A stretch of DNA of 50,000 nucleotides from Chromera velia (Eukaryota > Sar > Chromeraceae), in assembly GCA_018398765.1 (NCBI GenBank), contig JAHBMJ010000035.1, forward strand, positions 76,258-126,257, in the 5' to 3' direction. The position numbers were made by a program, and so were the translations under genes. This document shows, piece after piece, positions 13,467-25,200 of this stretch (position 1 is its first letter; the number at the start of each line of letters is the position of its first letter). The notes below the pieces were generated by a model. It saw only the letters and a program-made list of their open reading frames with translations, made no database searches and was not told the DNA's origin.

Positions 13467-15772
13467 ATGCAAAGGCTCCGTCCTCAGGTTGAGTACAGCG
13501 GCATCTCCCCGTACGTACATGAGTCTCTCTGCCTAGCAGCCGATCGAAGAAGGGGGAATATACAGATCGAGGTCCTGTCTGTCCGTTTGCCTGGCCTCCA
13601 TCCTGTAGCTGGCCCCAGCGGGCGCCGTACAGCCCCCTCTGCCGTCTCAATTCGTTCCAGCCCCCTCGACTCCCCTTCCCGTTTTTCTGTCGGGAACTTC
13701 TCTTCTCCCAATCATCCGGGCACTCTGTCACCAAACCGCTTCCCTCCCCCCTCTAAGGTTACAGATTCATACCAGAGTCCTAAATGAGAGGGAAGTCGCG
13801 TCGCTCTTCTTGCCAGGCAGATAGAATAAAGACTCAACCAATCCATTTCCAATGACAGTCCTGGAGTATCACCCGCCTCTTGTGCAGTCCCTGCCCCAGA
13901 TACAGAAAGGGGGGATGTAGAAAGTCTACCTGCAGAGAAAAGGAACCTCCAAGCACCCCCGCAACAGAATCCTGCCCCCTCGCGTGAAGCCACCCACAGT
14001 TCCGAACCCCAAGTCTTTTTCACTCCCAATAATGAGGGTTCTCCAGTTAATCAGGCTGTGGAGGATGCAGGGGGGTCCAAAGGGTCCGCAGTGGCCAAAA
14101 GAGAAGAGGCTACGGGAGGGTCGCAGGCAGTCCTACCATAACGCTCCATTCGGGATTCAAATGCAGTTGAAGGGAAGAGGAGATGGATTAGAGAAAGAAG
14201 GAAGCAGAGAAGGCACTTTCCTCTTCCTCTGATAGTCAGGCCGAAGAGGAAGGAGAGGAGGGGCGGTCAGAATTGGAACAGAGCAGCGAAAGCGAAATCA
14301 CCCCCTCTCAGACTGTCTTTTTGAACCGCCTCTGCCCACCAGAAGGAAATGAGGAGGATGGGGGGGCAAGACTTAGTTTGGATGAGGGGAGCCAGAAGAG
14401 GGCGCCTTCTTCCTCGTGTTCTTTTGAGGAGGAGGCAGAGAGCGTCGAAGAAGTTTGCATGATGCAGAAAAGAGGCAAGCCAACATATCAACAAAAGGAG
14501 GAGACAAGACGTCGAAGGGTGCCGGAAAGCTGGACCAGATGAAGAGAATCCTCAGCCTCGCCGCCTCCTAAGGTGCCCCCATCAATGCCCCCCCCGAGAA
14601 GGAAGAGCAGGCAGACCCCCGAGATATTTGAGGGGAAATGGAAGCTCAAGGGCCTACGACCACGCCGGGCCTACTGCTATTCCCAAGGTCAGTTGAGATA
14701 GAACAAGACAAGACGATAGCCAGGGATACCTGTGTGAAAGCGTTTTGCTCTCTTTGTTCTACAATTTGTGCATGAAGCATAAACAGTCAGCTGCCTCAAG
14801 ATCTTGAGATGTCTCAGACTGCATGATTCTTCTTGAGGTTGTGATCGAGGATGAAAAGGTTGCCGGTTATCTCTTTGATCTTGTCTTGCCAAGGCTGCAT
14901 CGTAGAGAGACTTGCCCTCCTATCCTTCACTCCACTGTATGTGTCAATGCAAAGAGTCCCCGTACCCCTGCCGAGACAGAAAAAAGGACCTCCCAGAGGA
15001 GACAGACAGCTCACAGTATAACTCGCACGGGAAGATGCGGACGTTGCGAAGGTGCGATTGGCTGCGTTCATGTCTGACTCCTCCTCTCTTTCTGGAAGCC
15101 CCTTTCTATTTTCTTTCATGTGCTTCCTTCTAACCAAACTCCTGCTGAGATGGCAAGGATTCTTCTTCACTTGGGAGACGGCTTTTATGAACGAAAGAGA
15201 CACGGCTGTTGGATACTGCTAGGTTTTTCTGTGTCTTTTTTGGGGCTCTTATGTGGTCAAGAATGGCTTTTGTTTCCCACATTCTCGCCCACCCTTTGTG
15301 TTCTCCCGGCAAGCCAGCTCGAGGGAGGCGCCAAAGAAGAAGGGCGGACAGGGGGGGGGAGACAGGCCCCTGGAGAGGGAGAGAATTGAGAGACGAGAAC
15401 GAACAGGACGACTGTCTTTCTTCGTCTTCTTCCTCTTCTGAAGAAGAAGAGCAGAGAGGTTAAAAGAGTGTGGAAAGAGGCGACGACCAAGAGAGATCCC
15501 TTAGTGGTGTCTCTTTAAGACATCCTAACAGGGTTTCTGGAGAGAATGAGAATTCCTCACAACAGGCCTCTGAATCTTCTTCTTCCCTTCAGCTCAGAGC
15601 TGTCGGTGACCTTGGGAGTTCTGCTTCCCTCGATAAGTCGTTGAAAACATCAGAGGCAGAAGAAGAAAAGAGTCCTCGGCTTTCTTCTTCGTCTGTCATA
15701 GATCGTGAGGAAGTCGGGAGGGGTGAGGTAGAGGAGATGGAGGAAGAGAGAGAAGCAGGGAAGGAAGGCTAG
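13467..15772 (+). pseudogene. Decayed Ser/Glu/Pro-rich reading frame of unknown family
   Basis: Three long plus-strand segments look like former coding sequence. Segment 1 (13467-14141) is one frame broken only by TGA 13785-13787 and TAA 13827-13829; it contains ESLPAEKRNLQAPPQQN and EPQVFFTPNNEGSPVNQAVE. Segment 2 (14192-14542, another frame) contains SSSSDSQAEEEGEEGRSE and SFEEEAESVEEV. Segment 3 (about 15350-15772) is interrupted once by TAA 15461-15463 and ends TAG; it contains SSSSSSSEEEE and ENENSSQQASESSSS. The composition is that of a disordered acidic protein, and simple repeats are rare here although they dominate the surroundings. AT-rich element B follows 70 bp downstream, so this may be the body of that element or a host gene broken next to it. 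Introns could explain some frame changes. No family is recognised. Confidence 0.4.
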
Positions 15773-15839
15773 AGACGATTAACAGGAACGAATCGTGTCA
15801 GAGCATCCCATCGCAGAAGAACAGTCACTCCACCAACGC

Positions 15840-16556
15840 CCCATTCTAGGGCGTAGTATTTGAAAAAAAAATTAAATACGACTTTAATAAAGATGATGAT
15901 GATGATGATGTATGAGGTTAAAGCCGGTGAGCTATATAGGCTCTAGCCAAATGGATTAGTGATAATAAGTAACGAGTGATTTGATGGTGTCTAGAGCCTA
16001 GTCTAGAGCATTATCGCCATTTAAGTTTTGTTTTGTATATAATTATACACGTTGCCCTCGCAAACCATTTTTTTGTGTTAAAACATCTGGTGTCTGGGTG
16101 TTAGTTAGCACCGCATTGCAATAGTACATATTTCAGCTATTATATGCTGTTAATGTTTTAATATATTTTTAAATCATTAGTTAAATCTAGTTAAATCAAA
16201 GTAACTGTTAGCTTTATATAGTCTTAGTATCCAAACCTAGCTCAAAACCTTAGTTAAAACCAGTTTTATTCTATAAGTTTTATTATTAGTATATATATTT
16301 TTTTGAATGTTGCCTCTATTTTTTACAGAGGCATTAACATTGTATAGAAGATTCAACCTAAATTGAATATATACATGCAAGTCATTGAAATACAGTTTTA
16401 ACATCTTTTTACACTGTTTGACCCACTGTGGCAGTTCCAGGCCTGCTAGCTGGTTTAGACTTACCCGCTTGTTTAGGCCAGCATGTTTTAAATCAAAAAT
16501 GATTTATTTTGTATTCAATTCTTTTTAAGACCAAAAACAGCTTCTGACTATAATGA
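15840..16556 (+). repeat. AT-rich dispersed element, copy B
   Basis: Begins around an A-rich stretch and AATAAA (15888-15893), followed by (GAT)n, then GAGGTTAAAGCCGGTGAGC (15914-15932) and AGGCTCTAGCC. This core is the inverted counterpart of the one in copy A at 4277-4345. Next come GTGATTTGATGGTGTC and ATTATCGCC, which resemble words at 37875-37914 in element C. AT-rich sequence runs to about 16556, ending 47 bp before the stop codon of the minus-strand membrane-protein gene. Element class and exact ends are unresolved. Confidence 0.55.
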
Positions 16557-16602
16557 GATGGTGGGAGCTAGATGCAAAACTGAGATGCTAGTTGACTCAT
16601 TA

Positions 16603-18255
16603 CTACGGCTGCCCCACAACCACAGCGTTCTGCAGATTGAAAGCAGCAGGTCCGGACTGGACGGAGGCGCCTCCCATGGGCTGTGCATGTCCTACAGAGG
16701 GTGCGTACTGGTGTTGTTGAGGATAGGGCGGCTGTGCCACAGGGATGGGGTTCGTAGATTGATGGTATGGTTGCTGTCCTGCAACCGGTTGCTGTGCATA
16801 GGTCGGCTGGAAAGGAGCACCCCCTGGAGGCTGCATTGCGGGAGGCGGTTGGTATCCGTATCCCGCGTTGGCGGGGGGTCCGTATTGGTTCAGGGGCGTG
16901 TACCCCGGCTGCAGAGAGTGCAGGGAAGCGGCAGGAAGCCCAGAGAGTGGAGCGAAAAAATCAACAGAGAGGCACAAAGGAAAAGTTAGAAAAAGAATGT
17001 CTGCAAGAAAAGGGGATAAAGAAAGGAAAATAGACCTAGATTGCCTCCTTCCCCCCCCCCCTTTTTTTAAGAGACCTACGTCCTTTCTGAAGTCGAGGAA
17101 ACATATGCCTCCTGCCATACCACCGTATTGAACAGAAATGCCCACAGCTGCCAGGACCTGCAGCACGTTTCGGAAAGTGCGGAGGCTACATCAGCGCCGA
17201 AAAAGAAAATCGGGGGGACTTGAGATGGAGGAAATTTCAGTCGCGCTTCAGCCAAGAGAAAGAAAAAAATAGGGAGGTTTAGCTTTTGAACAAAAAAAAT
17301 GAACGACCGCATTCTCAAGCAGATCCAAACCACCTGTTCCTCCTCTTTTGGTACTATCATGGAAGAAGCGAAGGAACAGCGAAAGGAAGGAGCAAAGCGA
17401 CAAAGGATTGAGCAAAGAAATGAAGCAGGAAAGGGCGGAATGACGGAGCGAAGGAAAAGGAAGGAAGAAAAAACGAACGGCCGATCGAGCCACAGAACGA
17501 GCGAAAAAAGAAATAACGCAAGCAAGAAGACCACCCGGCACAGAGGCATCAAAAAGTGAGGAGCTAAATGGAGGCGTCCTCTAGCTGTCCCCTAACATAT
17601 TGTCCGACCAGATCGCAGACCTGCGACAAATCGGATGCGAGATTCATGGCTGCTTTGGCGAATTGCTGGTTGGACCACCCATGAGTGACTGCTGCCAGGA
17701 TGAAGGAAAGTACGGCGCAGATCATCAAAATGGGGAACCAGACAGCAGCGTTGAACCTGCAAGGCAAGATGATCACATGCAGAGCGCACACACAATTGTT
17801 TTGTCAAGCTGATATCACCGGAAGCTTCTCAATTCAACCCGAGGTGTTCCGCTCGATGCGAAGGCAGCATGGTGTGCCGGTTTCTTTTTTGACACGGCTC
17901 TCCTTTTGCTCCTTTCATTTCTCCTTGCATATATGAAGCTTATTCGAAGAAACAACAGCAGCGCTTTAGTGTGGACATCCCCATGTATTCCGTTCTCGGC
18001 GCCCTTCTTCTTTCTGTCTGGCACGCTCTCCCTCCCTCCCTCGCTTCATGCTCTCTGGTTTGCTTACGCTTCTTCAAATGAGGCCTGAGCCTGGTAGACC
18101 ATTACAATTCCAAACCCGACTGCAAAGACCAGAAAGGACATACACGCACACACAGAGAGAGGGGGGGGGGAGATGCACCTTCACATTGACATTCACGCAC
18201 AGAAACACACGCGCACACACACACACACACACGCACATACACGCACGCACACACA

Positions 18256-18313
<58 letters not shown>

Positions 18314-19271
18314 CAGAGACAGAGAGAGAGAGAGAGAGAGAAGTTCTGTGAGATTTATCTTGACGTTGGCTGGCGAATTGACATTGTGAATAGGAGCGTG
18401 GATGTGGTGAATGTGGGAGCAGTATGTGTATGCAGGCAGGCATAGACGGACATGCAGAGCGCAGCAAACATGCAGATGGTCGGAGAGAGCAGCGTGTTGA
18501 CAGAGACCGTGCGAAATGACAAAGAACACAACAAACAATCCACAACATGCAGAGACAACTCTCGGGATCCATGCAGGGGTCCAAGGGAAGGTTATCCCTC
18601 CGTCTGTCTGTCTTTTTGAGGGAGGAGGGTCGCACTCTCACTCACTCACTGACTGGCTGACTAACTGACTGACTGACTGACTGAAGCAAAGGAGGCCCAG
18701 AATCATCATCACAGCGCCTGCACGTTCGCAAACAAGATGTGGACAAATGATTCGACCGCCAGGGCACAAAAGCGATGCGTTCTACGGTGAAGAAAAACCA
18801 TACGTTATACCACAGAGGTCAACAACAACAACGAAGTTTGTGCATCGGGAAACTTGACGTATCCTGCATGCGGAGCGAGTCAGGTGTGAAATCGGAAAGT
18901 AGCTGGGGCGGTTGCAAGGAATTAAATAGAAAAAATCGTATTTTGTCCTGCGAGGTCCTACGGCCATTCAAGCGACCTCTCTGGTTCAACGTGCCTCTGC
19001 TGATATTTTGGTTCCTTCCGCGTGGCCTCTTTTTTCCTTTGGCCTCCTCTGCTGACTTCAACTTCTTGTCTTTCGAGCTACTTGCCTGGTCTGCGTGCCC
19101 GAATACCTGTCTGTCTTTCTGTCTGTTCACCTGACGATATTTCCATCTGTCTATGTGTCCATCCGGCTGCCTCTGTGTCTGTTCATGTGTCAATTTGTCT
19201 CTCTATCTTCTCATCTATCCATCCATGCTTCTATCTGTCTAATTGCCTGTCTGTCTGTATGCTTGAACGTG

Positions 19272-19308
<37 letters not shown>

Positions 19309-20464
19309 CTGCCTATCTCTCTGCCTGACAGCCTGGATGCCTCTCTATCTATCTGCTTGCCTGGCTGCCTCTCTTTCTGCCTTTCTGTCTTCGTCAACGG
19401 ATCTGTCTCTGCATAGACTTTACCGCTGCAGGGGAACCAACCAATGCGCTTGATCGAGTTCGCCTTTTTTCTCTCTGCGTAGAATCTCTGAAGTGCGGGT
19501 TCTGCGAGGCCTCTGTGGGCCTGTGCACAGGTGGGAAGGTGGAATGGAGTCAGAATTTGAGGCATCAAAACCCTGCAGGCAGGCAGAGAGGCAGACGTGA
19601 CTGACAGACAGACGAAACAGGTACGCAAGAAGGAAGAAAGGTTGTGATGAGCGATTTGACAGGCAGTGGAGTCCCTACAATCATACACCTCGGCATCTAT
19701 GCATGGCTTCAATAAGGAGGTGCACGTATGCATGTACTGAATCATTCGGTCACCCATAAATGACTTATGCGCTGCAAAAACTTTTTCCTTTTTTCCGTTC
19801 TGTGATAGAATGTAGCCGGACGGAAGCAAATGCTTGGCAGCACGGCAGGTTCTACAAAAGAAAATGCTTGGTCTTCTGTTCACTCTGTGGTCGTTCATTT
19901 AAGCTGTAGCCTCCTACATGCATACCTCGAAGGTCAGACAGATCTTCTACACGCAGGCAGGCAGGCAATGAAACATGCATTTGGACACGGAATGCAGGGA
20001 GCTGCCGAAGGGGCTGTGTGGTGTTGCGCTGCATGGCGCCATGTAATGTGTAAGTGCAGGGCCGACAACTCCCTGTGTCCCTTTTCCACTGGAGCGGATC
20101 GAGAAGACATGCACATCTTCATGTTGCTTTACATGCACATGCATGCACTTACACTCGCTCAACTCCAGCAGGTACGGTCTGCATGGCCATGGCCTGTGCG
20201 TGCGCAAAGTTGTTCCTGCATAGGAATAACATGCAGTCATGAGTCCAGACCTTTCGAAAAAAGTCTACTGAGAATATTTGGCTTGTCTCACCATCCATAG
20301 TGTCGGTGTCGCGGAGGGGAGTGGTAGAAGGTGCCGCCCCCGTCGAAGTCGAAAGAGGAGCTCCTTCTACGACGCCAAAATGAGTGTCGGTGGTGAAAAT
20401 GGTCAAACCTAGATTCCCTCCTGTCGTAGCCGTACCCGTCCTCGACGGTCACGTAGACGTCCAT
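16603..20464 (-). CDS. Unrecognised multi-pass membrane protein with Pro/Gln/Tyr-rich C-tail
   Basis: Eleven exons close in phase to 365 residues (minus-strand order): 20464-20292, 20215-20176, 20028-19989, 19851-19782, 19572-19424, 18994-18977, 18717-18682, 18119-18068, 17756-17621, 17157-17080, 16908-16603. The last five are well supported; the first six, especially the 18-nt exon and the 19851 exon, are provisional. The N-terminus (MDVYVTVEDGYGYDRRES) is polar and His/Arg-rich. Hydrophobic spans follow at about 164-186 (MMMILGLLCFIGFGIVMVY), 193-217 (FPILMICAVLSFILAAV) and 239-260. The last 100 residues are rich in Pro, Gln, Tyr and Gly (YGYQPPPAMQPPGG) and are probably cytosolic. The layout resembles vesicle or tetraspan-like membrane proteins, but no family is recognised. 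TGA and TAG usage is standard. AT-rich element B abuts its 3' end and a TGCATGCA cluster lies upstream of its start. Confidence 0.55.
18140..18345. repeat. (CA)n and (GA)n microsatellites in an intron
   Basis: Runs of CACA (about 18188-18272) switch to GAGA and GACAGA (18273-18341). They lie in the intron between the exons at 18119-18068 and 18717-18682 of the membrane-protein gene. A pyrimidine tract on the sense (minus) strand results, not far from the acceptor at 18120. Confidence 0.9.
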
Positions 20465-20689
20465 TTGCTCTGTCTTCCTTCCTTCCCGAGATAAATTCCT
20501 GGAGAAAGGAAGGGTGCACGGTTCTCTGTTCAATCTGCGGCTGAAAGCCGAAGTGCCTGGATCTGAAAGCTGTCCAGAGTCTGCAGAAGCTTTGCAACTT
20601 CGCGGCAGTGTCCCCGATGTGCTGGGTGCATCTTTTCTCATGCATTATATCGTGAAAGGGCCGGGTGTCGATCCCTGTCGTATCGACAT

Positions 20690-20905
20690 GCACTTTAATT
20701 TGATCGATCGATCGACTCAGTCGATCATGCATGCAATTGCATGCATGCATTCATGCATGCGTGCATGGAATTCGCAAGCCATATATGCATGCATGCAGAT
20801 ACCCATGCATTCCAAAACATTATCGCCTCTCCGCGGGCGTGCACATGTATTACAAAACCCATGCATATCCCATGCATGCATACATATGCATGCATGCACA
20901 AAAAA
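20690..20905. promoter_or_regulatory. Dense TGCATGCA cluster upstream of the membrane-protein gene
   Basis: Within about 215 bp there are repeated GCATGC/TGCATGCA words (around 20728, 20740-20765, 20785-20798, 20874-20900), plus GATCGATCGATCGA at 20702-20714. They lie 230-440 bp upstream of the proposed ATG at 20464. TGCATGC-type words are known promoter motifs bound by ApiAP2 proteins in apicomplexans, the sister group of chromerids. The density is visible directly; the regulatory role is inferred. A simple (TGCA)n microsatellite origin is also possible. Confidence 0.45.
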
Positions 20906-21114
20906 AAAACGAAGAATCCGCGATCGACGGATCGTCGGCTCGAGGATCTTTACCCCATGGTATAATTCAACTGTATCTATGTTTATCAGCAGTAGCAATA
21001 GTTTTGAAGTTTGAAGCGCAAGGCAAGAAATTCATGTTTCATGTGTCGTGATGAGATGTGTCATTGTATGTATGCGTGCATGGTGTGGAGTAATGTGCAT
21101 GAATATATGGTGTA

Positions 21115-22075
21115 AGGCGGACGTCAGATAACTGGCACGCAGGTCTAGGGCTCCAGCCCCGAACACAATGTAATCCTGTAATCCTGTAATACCTTATATA
21201 GGAGCCCGACTACGCTAAGTACTGCTAAGTCGTTACTTTAAACAAACATTTTTTGCTAATAATAGGCCCAACTACTATATAAGTCATGTAATAAGTGAAC
21301 CAATTTATACACAGTATGGTTAGGAGTTACTACCAGCCCCTTTTAGCCAGTAGCGAGTTACCGTCAGTTTGGTAACCATGAGATGGTAACCAGCGAACTT
21401 GGAGGCACGTACTACTACCATAGTAGTTCAAGGAAAAACTCGGGTAAAAACAGTTGCAAGACCTATTTTAAAGCCTAACCACTTAACTCATTAGCAATTC
21501 AAAGCCCTGAAATGATCATACTCAAATAATACATAGGCTATACATAATGACATAATGGTTATAGTTCACTCATAAAATGATGAACATTGAGTTTTACTAG
21601 AATAAACTTTTAATGAATGTCAAAAATATGATTTTTACTAATCTGAAATTGGTTTTGTATATTAGGTTTGACTCAGAATATGACCAAATTTGCCTGTTTT
21701 TAGCTACTACCACTATGATCGGAACACTACTACCGTAACCTCAAAGTTGGTAACCGGGCGGCCTAGCGGCCGCCTAGTAACCATCCTACTTTTGTTACTC
21801 CTAACCGTACTGTATACCAATTTAGGAGCTAATATATTTTTTACTTAATTCAATACACCCGCCCACTGGATGTGCACAAGCCTTCAGGCTACTCCCAAAA
21901 CATTTGTTTTTATAATATAAAAAAAAAACCACGCACCATTAGAATGACCTAAGGTATTAAAGACTAGTAAGAATTGGACTTTGGCTAATTAATCACTTTA
22001 TTCAATCACATTCAATCACTTCATGGGATAATTAAATATATTCTAATCACAAGTGACTAAACACCTTTGCACTGC
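21115..22075. repeat. AT-rich island D hosting a nested MITE-like element
   Basis: AT-rich sequence on both sides of the 503-bp inverted-repeat element. The words TATAGGAGCCCGAC (about 21197) and TTTAGGAGCTAAT (about 21821) face each other across it. The right part has several AATCACTTT/CAATCACTT/CTAATCAC words (21984-22052), reminiscent of the AGTGATT words in elements A, B and C. No coding potential was seen. Ends are set by composition. Confidence 0.45.
21311..21813. mobile_element. MITE-like inverted-repeat element, 503 bp
   Basis: The left end ACAGTATGGTTAGGAGTTAC (21311-21330) and the right end GTTACTCCTAACCGTACTGT (21794-21813) are inverted copies with two mismatches in 20. Directly outside both lies ATAC (21307-21310 and 21814-21817), a likely 4-bp target-site duplication. 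Similarity continues inward: AACTTGGAGGCACGTACTAC on the left corresponds to AACTTTGAGGTTACGGTAGT on the right minus strand. A GC-rich hairpin word (GGGCGGCCTAGCGGCCGCC) lies near the right end. There is no ORF, so it is non-autonomous. The superfamily is not assigned. Confidence 0.75.
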
Positions 22076-22240
22076 GGCAGACACACACAGACATACATAT
22101 ACACAAACAGACATACTATAGCAGACATACATACGCCGCGCTTGCGCATACTAGCGCACGCGCGCGCGCGCACACACACACACACATACAGATACACACA
22201 GATTCACACATACACAGAGAGAGAGAGAGAGAGACAGAGA
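22076..22240. repeat. (CA)n/(GA)n microsatellite
   Basis: ACACA and ACATA units with a CGCGCGCGCG stretch (about 22157-22170), then GAGAGA (22216-22232). It marks the right edge of AT-rich island D. Confidence 0.85.
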
Positions 22241-25200
22241 CACAGAGAGCCACACCTAGAGCCACACACTAGGCCCTAGACTAGACCACACAGTATCATA
22301 CACTTAACAGATGAATATTGCATGAATTTGGATACACATGCAACATTGTGCTCCTAGCCAGGCTTCCAATTGGTTTTGTGTTCGTGAATGCATACATATG
22401 GAAGCTCAATCCGTACAGCTTCAAAGGGTAATCAGACTCGATCAATGATTGCATGCGGGCAGCCAGAGATGGAGCGAGCGAAGGAAAATGAATCGATGGA
22501 AACGAAGAAAAATCAATTGTTCGTCTCTTGATCCTTCCCGAACTGATCGATCGATCGACACACCAGCGATCCCATCCGACCGGTCGAGACAGAGCCGTCC
22601 TCGATCATGCACCAGCATCAACTGAAGGAAAGTTAGTTGTAAAGGAGAAAGGAAAGAAGAGCGAAAGAGGGGCAGAATAGAAGGCGCGAAGTGGTCAGAT
22701 AGAACTGACTGCTTCATTGCACGGGTGTGGAACAGTCGAAAATCTGTTCACGGATAGGAGCGAGCGAAAGGGAGAAAGAACTTCTTGCCTCGAACGATCC
22801 CCGTTCGTTCGATGTACTGAATGAATGAATTTTTGGGTTCCCACATGCTGAATGCGAACACTTGTGAACTCGTGCGTGCATTCGTCAGTGTGTGAAGGGA
22901 GGGCTTTTGACTTCTTTAATTACTTGTCCCACCGGCTTTGCAAGGAAAAGAAGGAAGCGGAAAGGAACATGCAGACGGTTTTTTCTTTGGTCAATCGAAC
23001 CGGCGGATTGATTGACATGAAACAACCAAAGCAAATCATTATGCAGAGACTCTCACATCCGTCCCGATGCATGCATTCATACAGTCGGTCCGGAGATCGT
23101 GTGTCTGAGCAACTGATTTCATTGACTGTCCATGCCTGGAATTCCTTCGTCTCTCCTCCCTTCGCAACTGCAGAAGAAGAAAAGAGAGGAGAGGACGGCC
23201 AGGACGGATGAAACGATGCGTCCTCTTTTCTGATGCACTGAACTGGAGGGGGCGCTGTCATTGACAGCGAAACCCGCAGCCAGGGATGCCGCCTTGATTC
23301 GCAGCTCTCGCTGAATTCTCTTCTTTTTTCCTCATGCACCTGCTTCCCTCTTCCCCCTTCCTTCCCCAGACAGGCTACAGACAGACCGCTCGACCAATCA
23401 GTCAACGGAAGTATCCTTCCTGTGTTGAATGAAGCTCTGGTTTGTCTTCTTATTTGTCCCTCCCTCCAAGTGGTCGTCCCTCTCTTTTTCCTCATGCACA
23501 GAACTACCCTCCCTGCCTGATCATCCATCCCGCCTCTCTAAGACCGAGAGAGGAGGAGGCAGAGACAGGAGAGAGGAAAGGAAAAGACATCAAGCAACCT
23601 TCCCCCCCCCTCCTCACTGCCGTGTGCACTCACCAACAAACAACGCAGGAGACCGCCCGGTCCCTCGCTGCCGTCTTTCTGTCTGTCCTCATTTTTCCTT
23701 TTTGTCCGATGCACACAGGCAGCAGCCGGCTTGTCACGAATTGTAAATTGGTCAGGTGGTTTGTTGGAGAGAGGGAAGGAGATCTTTTCGTTTTCGATTC
23801 TTCCCTCTTGGTGTATCTGTCTGCTAGGATGCAATGCATCATCGAATTGCTTTTCTGACTGCCTGGCTGGATGAGAGAGAGGATTGAATTGAATTAGACT
23901 CTGTGTGTTTTCCCCTCACACTCTTCTTCCTTGAATGACTGCATGGTCACCTCGCACGTTCCATTGGTGTCCATCACTGCATCGATCGACGCATGCCCTC
24001 CCCTCCCCTCCCCTCCCCTCCCTCCTCTTGCACCCTTCCCCCCCTTCTCTTTAGAACAAGTGAGAGACCGACAGACAGACAGCGAAGAGGGGGGAGTGGC
24101 TGCGTGGAAGGAAGGAAAAAACGATCGACGAAAGGGAATAGAAGAAAGGAAAGGAACAGTCAGATTCCCCTCACGATCTTCAGGCCATGCTTATTGTGCT
24201 CTTTTCTTCTATTATCTAGGCATTACATCGTTCACGCATTTATTTCTTATTTCCCTCCCTGCCTCCCCTCCCGTTCCCCCCTTGAATTCCAGAATTGAGA
24301 GAACTGACGGAGGTCAATAGAAGACAATGAAGACGGAAGGAAAGAAGGAGAGCGGCCAATATACAAGGGGGAGGGATGAGAATGATCTTCTTGACCTCCG
24401 CCGGTTTCTTTCATGCTGTTTGTTGCTGAGTTCAAAAGGGAAGAAAAAGCACTCTGGAGGGGGTTGAAGAGAGAGAGAAAGAAACGACAGAGAGAGAGAC
24501 AGAAAGAAAGATACAGACGATTGCAGTATCTGTCAATCAATCAATCAATCAATTCGCCGGGTAAAGTCAGTTCCCTCCCTCCCACCCTCCATTTTCCTCC
24601 TCCTGAACTCCAAAGAGGGAGGGGCCCCTTCTACGTTGCGTCGCGTTGCTTCGATTTCTTTCATTCTGATTTCGTCGTTCAGAATAGATGGTAAGGAAGA
24701 CAGAGGCGAGCCGTGCCGAGAAGACGAAAATGACAAAGTTGACTGGAAGGAAGGAAGAAAGAGAAAGACAGAAAGAAGACCCGAAGAGCGGAACAGAGGA
24801 AAGAAAGGAATCAAGGCGTGCGTGTGTAATGGACTCAGACAGACAGACAGAGACGATCCTTCTTCGCTTTTCGCGTTCCGTGTCTCCTTTCTTTCTCTTC
24901 TTCTTTTTTGACGTGTTTGTTTTTTTGTCACGCGCTCCTTCCGTATCCTTTCCGCCTTCAGAAAAGAATTAAGACCAGGCAGGGGGCTCGGAAGGAAGAG
25001 AAAAGAGAAAGGAAGGGCATCTTTGTAACAAAAGAAAGGAGGTGGACGAGAAGGAAAGCGTTGATGGAAAGAGTGTTCGAAGCAATAAATCGTCGTCGAA
25101 ATGTGTAGAGGAAGGGGAGCAAAACCAAGACATGTCGTCGGGATTCTTCCCTTCCCCCTTTCAAGTTCCCTCTCTCTTTTTCCTTTTTCCCTTCCGGATG

